Source: Phlebopus portentosus (Eukaryota > Basidiomycota > Agaricomycetes > Boletales > Boletinellaceae). Taken from it: a DNA stretch of 64,000 nucleotides. This document shows positions 11,865 to 21,740 of this stretch, piece after piece. The DNA is taken from NCBI GenBank assembly GCA_037892935.1, contig JAYXKI010000003.1, positions 620,001 to 684,000 on the forward strand. Direction: 5' to 3'. Positions within the stretch are counted from its first letter, which is position 1, and every line of letters starts with the position of its first letter. The translations under genes were made by a program, and so were the position numbers. The notes below the pieces were generated by a model that did no database searches, was not told the origin of the DNA, and worked only from the letters and a program-made list of their open reading frames with translations.

Positions 11865-13648
11865 TTATTGCTTCTTGTCACCATTACGACGGAGATTCGA
11901 GTCTACTCTTCGCACAGCGGACGATACGATGAACAAGCCGAAGAATACAGCGGCAACGGTCACGGGTTTCCTCAAATGCTCGATAAAGGAACTTTGTATG
12001 CCACCTGTCGCAAGTAGATCAATTTACAGTCGAGAGAAAATTGATAAGGGACTAACGTAAATGAATCCAGCGTGTCTATCGGTCAAGTTCTTATAGAAGA
12101 ACGAAACTGCTGGGCGGCCTTTAGAGTCTAGGTACGTTTTGTGGATGGACTTTTTAACTGATAATGGAGGGAACGGTGGGTACACCTCAACGTCACTTAC
12201 AACAGCACAAAGCAATCAGCGCACGTTATTTTTCAATTGCAAAGAAGAAGACCTACATCGCTCCCTCAGGTAAGATGACTTTGATCTCTGCCTCATCGAC
12301 GACAGTATCAGGGAATTGAGTCAGAATCGGCACAGCAACAATGTGCCGCCCGTCGCGATTATCATACGCTTCCCAATCTTGTAAAGGCGCGTCGAAGCCC
12401 AGTGTAAAGCTGTAGTTCCAACCGCCCATAAGCGGATAACGTGGCCGAAGTTCAAGCATGCTCGTTTGCTTTGGGCGTGTACCCTTCGGGACGGATGGAG
12501 CTTCGCGAAGACGCGAGGTTGAGACGTTGCCTACGGTGTCGATGTAGTAGACGTTGCGGATTCCGGGAGGCAGGAAGAGATTGACAGCGCGCATGACATG
12601 TCCCGCCGGCTGGTTTGTGAAACTCTGGCGCTGGTGGTCCAAGCGAGAGAAATGTCCCTTGAGCCTAGAGAATTCAATATCAGCTTCCTGTTGAGCCTAG
12701 TCCAATAAAATAAGAACAGCGACTTACTCTGGGCCAGCGTTGTGCAACCAGATATCATCTTGGATATTGATGTTCGCTCCCCAGTGGCTGATCTCAGCCG
12801 CACGTTTCATTTCTGTGATCTCGAGGACCGGAAGATCGTGCTTGTAGTGAACAGTGATGCGTTGTTGAGTGTCATTCGTGAAGGCCGCATTCGTAGATGG
12901 AGGTATATTGTTATAAGGGCCATAAGTGATCGTAGCTCCAGTCTTTGTCACGGGAGCGTCCAAAGTAAAAGCGTCTACGTTCTTCGGTTCGGTGTACGAA
13001 TCGATTTTCGGGCTGGACGCTCTAAATGCAGCATCAGCGCATTAGAACTAGTGAATTGACCGGTACTTCAAGTCACGCTCACCTAATTTTGGTCCGCTGT
13101 ACGTTCGTAATATACGGACTCAAAACGAACAGTTCTGTTTCGTACTTGAGAGACATTTCCTCGTTCTGAGCTATCGAAGCTGGCCAAGGATATGTCGCGT
13201 GCGTCTGGACAGTCTCCAGTTCTACTGTAACACTCTCGTTCTTCTTTAGACCTTTTGGAAGCACAACGGCATACAAATAGACGTTCCTGTATACCATCAT
13301 CCAAGACCCTAGTCAGCATTGATCGGGAAACGCGAAATACTGATTGAACACGCACGACTGCTTGTCAAGCCCAAAACGCTGGATCTCAAGCGTCTCCTGT
13401 TCGCCCTTAAGACGCGCCTCAAGGAAGCTCGTCCTCTCCCCATCTTCCTTCCCAAGCGCAAATGAATAGATCGTCGCGCCGGTCTCCAGAGCCTTCGCAG
13501 CAAACGTCGTGCGGACGTGCACGAGAGAGCCTGCGAGCTCGACTGTCCGCACAATGGCGGTATTTTCAAAGGAGTGGTCGGCGAGCACGAAGGAGAATAG
13601 ACAACATAGCAATGAAATGAAGAGAGTTAGATAGTGGTGTCTAGCCAT
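11865..13648 (-). CDS. OST1: Oligosaccharyltransferase subunit OST1 (ribophorin I)
   Basis: Subunit of the ER complex that moves the dolichol-linked glycan to Asn of nascent proteins. The start at 13648 is chosen because it opens a signal peptide (MARHHYLTLFISLLCCLFSF, then VLA-D) followed directly by the conserved HSFENTAIVRTVELAGSLVH. Later exons give YLYAVVLPKGLKKNESVTVE, TITYGPYNNIPP, a segment starting NPTQ-like ITVHYKHDLPVLEITEMKRA, EISHWGANINIQDDIWLHNA, a segment with FLPPGIRNVYYIDTVGNVST, and RPRYPLMGGWNYSFTLGFDA, all typical of ribophorin I. The last exon holds one membrane span (VTVAAVFFGLFIVSSAV) and a basic tail ending GDKKQ; stop at 11865-11867. About six introns. An in-frame Met 72 bases further upstream would place extra residues before the signal peptide and is less likely. 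Confidence 0.92.
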
Positions 13649-13840
13649 ATTTTGTTGAGCACGTCCTGGACCTGGACGCGCGTTTTGCTGGTCGTTGAAT
13701 ACTCTGAGTAGACGTGTCACTTCGCGGATCCCTCAACCAGCTGCGCGTTTGATGACTAATATCGCTATATATAGACAGTCAAAAAATATGGCAAAAATCC
13801 AATCAAAGCCGCATTTTATTGGATCTAGAATACGAGGAGA

Positions 13841-14896
13841 TTACCATGCCCATTGAGCAGCGGGATTCCTTAGAGGGACATCCTCCCTATTCAATCCAGC
13901 TGAAACAATCCTCTTTAGTTTTACCTCACGGTCTCGCTGTCTCTTTTCTTCAAATGTCAAGCCTTCACGAAGTTTCACGACCATCTTCGCTTGGTACCTC
14001 GTCTGAACGCCAACTTTACCGCGCCCTTTGATTTCAACACGCTTGTTCATGATCCCGCCTGGGCCTTTGTTTACCCATGCCTCGGCTGAGTAGAAGAAAA
14101 ATCAGAATGAATGTGATACAGTGATGGAATTGTGACGAGCAAGAGGAGAACCTACCGACTGTGAGCCTTTCTGGGTCCATTCCTCGAGCGACAGCACTGC
14201 CTTTGGCCTGAGCCAGCATGCTCTTGATACGTCCCGAAGCGCGTTTCTCGCTGAAGATCATCTGAAGGATAGCTGAATCCACAGGTCTTCCAGCAATTTG
14301 TCGAGCTAGCTTGTTCAATTTCCGATGTGAGATTCTGAAGTTCTTGGTTGCGCCTTTATGCTGCATTCAGAAACAGATTGGATCAGAAAGGTCAAATCTC
14401 TGAGAACGACTCTAAGTGCACACCTCAAAAGGTCCAACTCCCTTTCTAATCCTAACTACATCCCGCGCCTCTTCCACTTTTGTTGTCTCCACCTTGATAG
14501 GCTCTGTATCCTCGTACTCAAATACGCTCGCCTCGCCGCTCTCCTTTGCCTTCTTCCGTGCTTCTTCAATCTCTTTTTCGTTGTCCTTTTCGCGTGTTTG
14601 AGGTGTTATGGTTCTGCGGAACCAGTCCATAGGGGACCATGCTCTGAGAACAAAATCATCGGATTAGATGGTTTACATGACGACTTTGGTACCAATGGAA
14701 TGTTACGTACGTTCGACGCTGTTCCCATTGAATAGGAGAGCGCGAGGTCGAAGCAATGGGGTTCGGTTGTATTCGCAGGAGAGTTTTCGCTTGCCTGCGC
14801 GATCCTGATCAACAATGTTTGTCAACTAAATATCTCGAAAGAGCACCGCAACAGGAACGAACCAGTCCTCAGTCCATTAGCAAATGGTGACCGCAT
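13841..14896 (-). CDS. MRPL22: Mitochondrial large-subunit ribosomal protein uL22m
   Basis: Protein of the mitochondrial 54S subunit near the exit tunnel. The core exon reads [20 protein letters not shown], then [20 protein letters not shown], the uL22 fold, and the next exon gives [20 protein letters not shown]; stop at 13841-13843. The N-terminus is built from two short upstream exons. The ATG at 14896 opens [12 protein letters not shown], then, after a ~62-base intron, [20 protein letters not shown], an Arg-rich, acid-free presequence ideal for mitochondrial import; another intron at about 14644-14711 joins it to [14 protein letters not shown]. The competing frame over 14712-14815 is acidic and fits neither splice site. 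It shares 159 bases with the divergent YOS1 start. Confidence 0.85.
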
Positions 14897-15055
14897 GGAG
14901 GATTGTATCTTTGAAGAATCCCGGTCACAGTCAAACTTCGACTGTACTTCATCACGTGCACGATTTCTCCACCACGTACGCGCGACTATAGAACTTCCAA
15001 AGCTTCCTCTACCCCCACCGTTACCAACTCTTGACCGAGGTCTTCATATGCAGCC

Positions 15056-15506
15056 ATGGCCAACTGGCTTGGCGCGATATTCAAAGTCACGCTTCTCCTC
15101 ATCAACGCAATGGCAATCCTCAACGAGGAGCGGTTCTTAGCACGAAGTGCGTGTCCCTTCGAACTTCCATTTGTCGGTCGGTCTGCTTTACTGAATTCAT
15201 TTCCATGAATTCATCTTTCAGTCGGCTGGACAGCACAAGCCCAGCAAGCCCAACCAGCTTTCGCCCAACCATACGATCCCTATTCAGGCATGGGCGGGAA
15301 TCCGCCAGAGTTAAGCGTGAAAGCAAAACTTGTCAATTTAATAGGCGCAGTCAGAACGCTAATGCGAGGTATGTGCTATTATACAAATGTCTGGGAAATG
15401 AAAACAACATGCTAAAAAAAGAGATGTACATATGCGAATCGCAGTGCCGCTCATATTCATAAACGCCATGGTGATCATTTACGAACTCATCTTTGGAGGT
15501 CCGTAG
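15056..15506 (+). CDS. YOS1: Yos1-like ER-Golgi transport protein
   Basis: Small membrane protein that works with Yip1/Yif1 in COPII vesicle traffic (IER3IP1 in animals). Three exons, 15056-15146, 15222-15367 and 15445-15506, splice in frame with GT-AG borders. Exon 1 encodes MANWLGAIFKVTLLLINAMA then ILNEERFLAR, exon 2 carries VKAKLVNLIGAVRTLMR, exon 3 VPLIFINAMVIIYELIFGGP. This matches yeast Yos1, which has LLLINAVAVLSEERFL near its N-terminus and a C-terminal hydrophobic segment ending YELLLG. There are two membrane segments, one at each end, and a Gln/Pro-rich linker. The gene is too fragmented to show as one open frame. Its stop is only 69 bases from the stop of the convergent GILT-like gene. 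Confidence 0.93.
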
Positions 15507-15574
15507 CTATGGAGGATCATTGTTCGTTCGGAGAGGTGTAGGATAGAGGTTACGACAGGTCGTGCGATCTACGT

Positions 15575-16498
15575 TTAGACCATATTGAGCTTTTCGTACT
15601 CGGCGTTGATTTGTCTGATGAAGTCTTCTGGCGCATGGCCATCCTGAACGTTGGTTTAAGATATTGGGGAAAGCAGGGATTCGCAGAAGCCATAGACTTA
15701 CCTCGCATTCCTTCCATGCACCATCGTGGATGCAGACAGGCTTATTATTTATTAATACCGTGCAGCTCTTCCTGTTAATGTCGACTACATTAATGTCATC
15801 CCGCCGGATCGAAGTAGGAAACACATACTCAATGCCAAGCTCCTCGGTCCTTCGTACACTGTCTTTTAGAAGCTGCACACCCTCCGCACCCTTACCAGAC
15901 CCATCCTCGCCAGCACACAATCCAACACCACTGCCTAACCAATCAAACTTGGCCGTATCGGCGCATTTGAGAGCGATGTCTGGTTCGCCGACCTTGTTGC
16001 GACCATTGAAGTTCTGGCACTTGAGATATGGCCACCATTGTTGTACGTCAAGGTATTTCGCTGCGCATAGTTCTTGCACGTTCCCAGCACATTCTCCAGG
16101 ACCGTGCAAGCATGTAACGCCAAAATCCGGCTCTGAATCATTGATTCTATGTTTGCCCTTGTAAGTCAAGGAGTAACATTGCTATTGAAAGTCACAACTC
16201 ACTTCCCGATAAATTCCAACGAAAGGTCAATCTTATCCGCCACTTGCGGTACTACTTTGTCAAACGTCGCTTCACATATGAGAGCATCGGGGCAGCGGGA
16301 CATGACACCGAGCGTCACAGGTACTTTGACGTCCTCATTGCCCACAGCGAGTGTACTCTGCTGCTGGGGACCATCTGGCCAGAAGTTGGGAAACTGAAGC
16401 ATCAGACGGCCATACGCTGTCGCTGCTGCGATGGCAGTCGGCGCGAGCAGCAGCGCAAGGGAGAACATGGAGAGTACTCTGAGTGCAATGGACGGCAT
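15575..16498 (-). CDS. GILT-like (gamma-interferon-inducible lysosomal thiol reductase family) secreted protein
   Basis: Animal GILT proteins reduce disulphides in lysosomes with a thioredoxin-like CxxC. This fungal relative starts at 16498 with a signal peptide (MPSIALRVLSMFSLALLLA, then PTAIA). The family core follows: VPVTLGVMSRCPDALICE, a helix, VDLSLEFIGK-like DKIDLSLEFIGK, and after an intron CLHGPGECAGNVQELCAAKY with QQWWPYLKCQNF, then CADTAKFDWLGSGVGLCAGE; the last exon ends YEKLNMV (stop 15575-15577). The position of the usual CxxC reads C-P-D-A-L-I-C, five residues between the cysteines, so classic reductase chemistry is uncertain. A longer start at 16618 would bury the signal peptide. 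Function in fungi is not known to me. Confidence 0.83.
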
Positions 16499-16780
16499 AG
16501 TGGGAGATAATCGTAAGCAAGAGCGTCGCCACACGCGCGCGGCGGCCCCTTTGCAGTTGCAATGTTGACTACGGAAGCAGCTCAGTCGAACATCTCCTTG
16601 CGTCATTGATATCGGCAAACTCCGAAGAAAATATATTCGACGATGGGATTCATTGCAGTAGAGAAAGAAAAAAAAGAAGCGATTTAGAGAACATGTGCAT
16701 TATATGCTAGTGGTGCGATAGTCGGATTGTTTGCAGAAATAATAACAGTGGTAAAGTCGCACAGCAAGGCCTTTTCGACC

Positions 16781-17598
16781 TCATCGTCCTTTTAAAGCTC
16801 TGTCCCACCACATCCGCGCCTCCTTGTCTGACAGTGGAGGTTCGAAGAACCTACATCGATTTTTGAACGCTACGGAATGCATCAGTCGCGAATGAAGATC
16901 AAGCAGTGTGTGGAAGTTATTACTATCAAGCGATCTTTGTCGAGTGATAGCTTCGACAGTCAGTTCGTTGTGGATCTGGTTTCGCTGACAAAATGAAGCC
17001 GTATGATTGGTGTCGGTTACTACAGAAGCCAATCATCGCGAGCATACCTTTACTTCTTCCGCGTATGAAGCTTGCTTCAGACTCGATTCGTCCTCCGCAC
17101 TGAGCTGTTCGCTTTCGATAGCTCTTCGTTTGCCATCGATACTCTGGTCAACGACGTCCACACAATACTGAATGATCTCGGTTCTCTTTTTCCAGTTTGC
17201 TACACCTCAGTAATGAATATTGCAATGCCAGAATAGGCGAAAGCATGCCTACGCACAGACAAGGTCTTTCCAAAAGTACTCGCACGCCTCATCCTCCGGT
17301 CTGCGCGATGTGACTGACCCAGACGCCGTCCGTTCCCGATCACGAAATTGAGCAACGGTCCTATTCAACCGCATCGTCACGTTGTCGTCCACTTTGCGGT
17401 ATTCTCGCATGAGCTCTGTCAGCGCGCATCAGATCAAGGGTCAGTGAATCATGAAAAAGAATGAAATGCAGTGCGATACGTACCTTTGAAAAGCGAAAGG
17501 TTATGACATGTCGCAGGATCAACGTGGACTGTTCTTGTTTTATCGGCGGAAGGAGAGAAAACAGCCTGGCTCCCAAGCACTGGCTGTCTTGAAGGCAT
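16781..17598 (-). CDS. Cid2/MIX23-type protein (caffeine-induced death protein 2 family)
   Basis: The start at 17598 gives MPSRQPVLGSQAVFSPSADK then VHVDPATCHNLSLFK; spliced exons continue ELMREYRKVDDNVTMRLNRT, AQFRDRERT, CEYFWKDL, NWKKRTEIIQYCVDVVDQSI and SYAEEVK, and after a 61-base intron (about 16989-17049) RNQIHNELTVEAITRQRSLD, ending ALKGR (stop 16781-16783). The order CxNLSLFK - LxREYRxxDD - LNR - CxxFW - NWKxRxxxIxYC is what I know of the Cid2/MIX23 family, whose human and yeast members sit in the mitochondrial intermembrane space. The protein is helical and hydrophilic, without a signal peptide. Assignment rests on these motifs only. Confidence 0.75.
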
Positions 17599-18475
17599 GA
17601 ACTGAAACCTCTCGGTAATCTTGTAGAATCTCGATGTATTATGTCGAAGTTTTGTCTTGCAAAGTCGTGTGCCTCAATGTGAACCGTGTTGGTCAGTGCT
17701 AATTCCGAGCGCATGCGCGCACGGAGAGATCAGTGCCGAGCGAGGCTGATCGGGTGCAATTCACGGCTTCAACGGCCCTACCGCATAAGGAATCTGACAT
17801 CGGCTGCTGTCGATCATCTCTTCACGTTCACGACCACCGGCACCCAGCCAGTCTAGAAAATCGGAGAAAAATCCCGATTTATTCGTCCAAGCCCAGGCAT
17901 AGGCGAGATATATGCTAACTGCTTAGCTACCTTGTATTTCCCGCAAAACATTCATCAGAGGACCCCAATTACGATCATCGACTTTACACCAAGTGCGAAA
18001 ACGAGATGCGATTGATTGTCTCTTTTACCCTGGATCGAAAACGAAAATCCGTGTTCCTGCCTGCATTTCTAATTTTCTTCGGGCTCGTTTCTTTTTGTCT
18101 TCCGTTGAATAAATGCTCCATTCTGCTACCCACAATTTAAAATGCCATGTGGGGCAAGGGAGAATCACAGTAGCATAGCTTGCACAGCTGTATATCATTT
18201 CAGCTATCCCACTTCACAACCGGAATGCAAATAACTTGGACGTGCAATGATGGACACGAACAACCCTGATTGTTCACGCGATCATATTTCAATACCATAT
18301 TCAGGGTATGCTGCACAGGCATGGTTGTATGCAGCTATGCACCTCATCCATTCAAACTTGATGATCATTTTACCGTGCAACGACGGAGTCGGACTGAGAA
18401 TTCGGTGATTGGTGCCACGCCGCCGCCGAAAGCTCCTGGCTATCCGCCGCATTCAGCTTTCCTCGGGGAGGGTAC

Positions 18476-18495
18476 GGGGGGGGGGGGGGGGGGGG
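18476..18495. repeat. Poly-G tract
   Basis: Twenty consecutive G residues. Homopolymers of this length are rare and unreliable in assemblies; could fold as a quadruplex. Confidence 0.9.
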
Positions 18496-19141
18496 CAATA
18501 CAGAGAGACAAATTTGAAAATTAAGCTGGCCGCCGCCAAAGCGCAAATTCCTTGTGCCCATTTCCCCCGACTAGCCCTTTGTCATTCCAGCCTAATTGGT
18601 ACCTCAGCTCTTCTCCGCCGCAAAGTAGTGGTGGCTGCTTCTGACTGACTGACCTAGCTTTGCTCCGAGAAGTCTCATGGTCCTTCCATTCCTCCCAAGC
18701 TACTATGCACCATCGTAAATTTCAAACCGTTACTATTTCTTACTGTAGTAAATCCACACTTGGCCGACCAATTTTCGGATCACATCCCGCAATAGATACG
18801 CCATGGCCCGACCGAACTGACCGTCTCGCCGTTCCATCTGAGGTGCATCTCCCAGGTGCCTCTCGCACCTTTTTGCGCCAAGGATATCCGTAACAAAAGA
18901 AGGTAGGCCAAATTTACCTTCAAACATCGAAGAGACAAGAAATGCAAATTCACAAATTCGAATCTCCGCACGACAGTCTTCTCCTGATATTTCGCGAAGT
19001 CTCATCATTGTACTCCGCTGTTCCCGACCTTATCTTGATATGCCTTAAACAAAGGGAATAGTCTTCAGGTGACTACCACACCTTGTTGATGATCAACCGA
19101 AGCTCTTGTACTTCATAAGCTACCTTCGCGCAAGGCCAAAG

Positions 19142-19163
19142 GATTCGCCTTATAAGGCGAATC
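19142..19163. repeat. Perfect 22-base palindrome
   Basis: GATTCGCCTTA followed directly by its reverse complement TAAGGCGAATC. The half site AAGGCGAATC recurs at 21937-21946 and 23663-23672. Confidence 0.85.
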
Positions 19164-19669
19164 AAAGCTCGTCTCTTTATCAATAGAAGCCACAGCACAA
19201 TAGTGTGAGCGATGCGCAACAATAGCAATAGAGATACATTCCCTAAGCAGCAAATGAATAGTGCAGTGTGGTATCCCAGGCGCGATGCCTTATGTAGAAG
19301 TTCGAGTTATCTTCAATCAGATGACAAAAAGCAACATCCAGAGAGACAAATAATAGATTCCATGGCACAAAAAGGCTTCAGTGGCTACCGAAGACTAATA
19401 GGGCATAAAATACACATATATGACGAGCGAAGTGGTGAACCGTGATTAAAAGATTCCAGGACGGTGGCCGGGAATAAATATACAACACCAAGATGTGTGA
19501 GAAGCAAACAAGCACAGGGATACCAATGCGTGCTCGCATTAGAAATAACGCTACAGTGGATAACAAAATCGGCGAAAATAATCATGAACAAAAAGAGCAC
19601 ACAATCCCGAAATTCACGAGTGGAGAAGAAAAAATTCGAAAGCAGAGAGAAGGGAAGAAAATTGTTCGT

Positions 19670-21740
19670 TTATGATTTTGCCACAGCATCTTTTTGATCC
19701 TCGCCCTTAGCCGTCCACGGCGCCAGACTCTCGAAATTTTTGTTTGTGTGGTAGGAATCGACGGTTCGATGGCGTTTACGAGGGCCTTGGGGATTGTAAC
19801 CGTGGGCCTCTACCATGTGCTTATGTCGACGAGCCGGATCACTGAAGGTCTTGTCGCAATCAACATAGCGGCAAGGATGAGGCTTAGCGCCAGTACTTGA
19901 AAACACTATCAGCACGATATGTCGGAGACCGATACAAAAGGACTACTCACTGTCTGTTAACATGAATCATGAGCGAAACCCTCTGAGGGAACGCTTTGCC
20001 ACAATACGGGCAGATATGATCTCTGTGATTTGTAAATCGGGTCGTTAGACTGAGCATACGAAGCGCAAAAAAAAATGGAAGCCCACTTGAATTGCAGATG
20101 CCGAGTCTCGATGTGGCGCTTTACCAGGTGTCGTTTCGCAGTATACCCACAGTGATCGGTCATCTCGCCGGTGTAGCCGGTAGGCCAGACGCAGCGGAAC
20201 TGAGTTTCCTCGTTCTCATTCGTAACTAGTTGCGCGTAATCCTTCCAAGCGTTCTTATCCCTTGTGGGATTAGCAGCTGATGGCATCGGCGGCGCAATGG
20301 ATACAGGCATAATGCCGGGCAGAGGACGGGAGGGTGGATAGGACTGAGCCATCATTTTAATGTGAGGTAATAGAGGAGGGAGAGACTGAGGAGAAGCTGT
20401 GGCAGAGCGAAAATTGGTATATTCATCTGGATAATCACGACCGGACCTGGATTTTTTGACATGACGAGCATCCAAGGATTCACGAAAGCGCCAATGCATA
20501 ACGCCAGGCGTGTTACCGGTGTTGACTGGTAAAGTCGCGTTGAGATGATGAATCGGCGGAAGCACTGGTGGCGGGCTTGGAGGAGCCGAGGACGAAGAGA
20601 TTGAAGGCGAATAATGCAGATACGATGGACGAGGTGAATCATATGCGCTATAGGAGAGGCTAGGAATGTCAACCGGGTAGACCCTATAGAATTCAAAATC
20701 ACTAACCTTGATACACCGTACTGCCCTTGGTTATGATTGTATAATCGGTCCTGCATCGTCGATTCGGTGCGCCATGATCCAACGCGAACTAGCCTTTCGT
20801 CTCGTAGCAAAGGCCTATCAATTGTATTGAGATGAAGACCGAGGGAAGACGAGGGTTTTCCGTTTTCTGATGGCCAACAATTTCTGTAGGATCTGATCAA
20901 TACTGTTCGCCGATAAATCGAGTGCACCTTAAATGACTGACCCTACGTCGCTCATTGGTGAAGGGGTTTCCAGCTCGGCACTGTGCTGCGTCGGTGGGCT
21001 AGGGCTCGTGCTGAGGAAGCGACTGTCAATAATGTCCCTGTTTCCAGGAAAATTTGGTTGGCGTCTCTCCGTGTCAGAAGAATCTGAAAAAGAAGGACTA
21101 GAACAGCCGCGATCGCCGACAGACTCATTTGCTCGGAGAGCGCTCGAAGGATGCAGATGCGAAGACGTGCTGGACAGAGCATAAGTACGTGCTGGCGATA
21201 CAATCATTTCTCGCTTACCCAGAGGAAGGACGGCTGCTTTCAGGAGGCTGATCATCATCACTGATTCATTGGAATGGTCAATTGAGAGAAGACCATAGTG
21301 GATCGACAATGTGAACGTACTCAGATTGCGCCAGTTCGTCGATTTCCGATTGTACCGGAGACATGCTTACATCCCGTTCAACCGCTATGGCGTCGTTCGC
21401 AGCGTGTACAGTGACTTTATCGGAAGGACTTCTGAAAAGCGCACCAGGCTGTCAGCAAAGGTGATGTCAAATGAATGAGCAAGGAAGGCTCACCTTGCAG
21501 GTGATCTTCCGTTGCTCCATTGAACCCGCGAAGTGAGCGTGGGTGCATTGTGCACATGGTCGACATTGCACGGGTTGTAATGTGTGAGCCTCCGGCTGTG
21601 TGATTTGTCAATACTTGCACATGGTGAGTACAATCATGGACCCACGTTGTGCATTCTCGAAGAGACCGATGGAGAGCTTGCTCCCTCTTGAGGCTCTGGT
21701 CACTATCGTCCTTCAGGGACGGTGATCGACGAGTAGACAT
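19670..21740 (-). CDS. C2H2 zinc-finger transcription factor
   Basis: The start at 21740 (MSTRRSPSLKDDSDQSLKRE, to LRECTT) splices through a 50-base intron to RRLTHYNPCNVDHVHNAPTL, then a gtgagc...ttttcag intron, then SPSDKVTVHAANDAIAVERD and SPVQSEIDELAQS. Long Ser/Pro-rich exons follow (SSHLHPSSALRANESVGDRG; QSLPPLLPHIKMMAQSYPPS). The DNA-binding part is C-terminal: a CVWP...DHCGYTAKRHLVKRHIETRH finger-like unit, then ICPYCGKAFPQRVSLMIHVN, then CRYVDCDKTFSDPARRHKHM followed by VEAHGYNPQGPRKRHR, two clear C2H2 fingers and a basic tail. Stop 19670-19672. Seven or more introns. A shorter start at 21364 is possible, but the upstream exons join so well that I prefer 21740. The target is unknown; it sits alone in gene-poor DNA, as developmental regulators often do. 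Confidence 0.82.

Larger units (their letters stand above)
17599..19669. other. Intergenic 2.1 kb
   Basis: Between the Cid2-like promoter side and the 3' end of the C2H2 gene. It contains a 20-base G run (18476-18495) and a perfect 22-base palindrome (19142-19163). Short open frames here have poor composition and I do not accept any as a gene. The last ~300 bases are A-rich and probably the 3' untranslated part of the C2H2 gene. Confidence 0.5.

Noticed and set aside
14606..14815. Acidic frame ([15 protein letters not shown]) as the uL22m N-terminus
   Set aside because: It cannot be spliced to an ATG, while the neighbouring frame gives an Arg-rich presequence with good introns on both sides.
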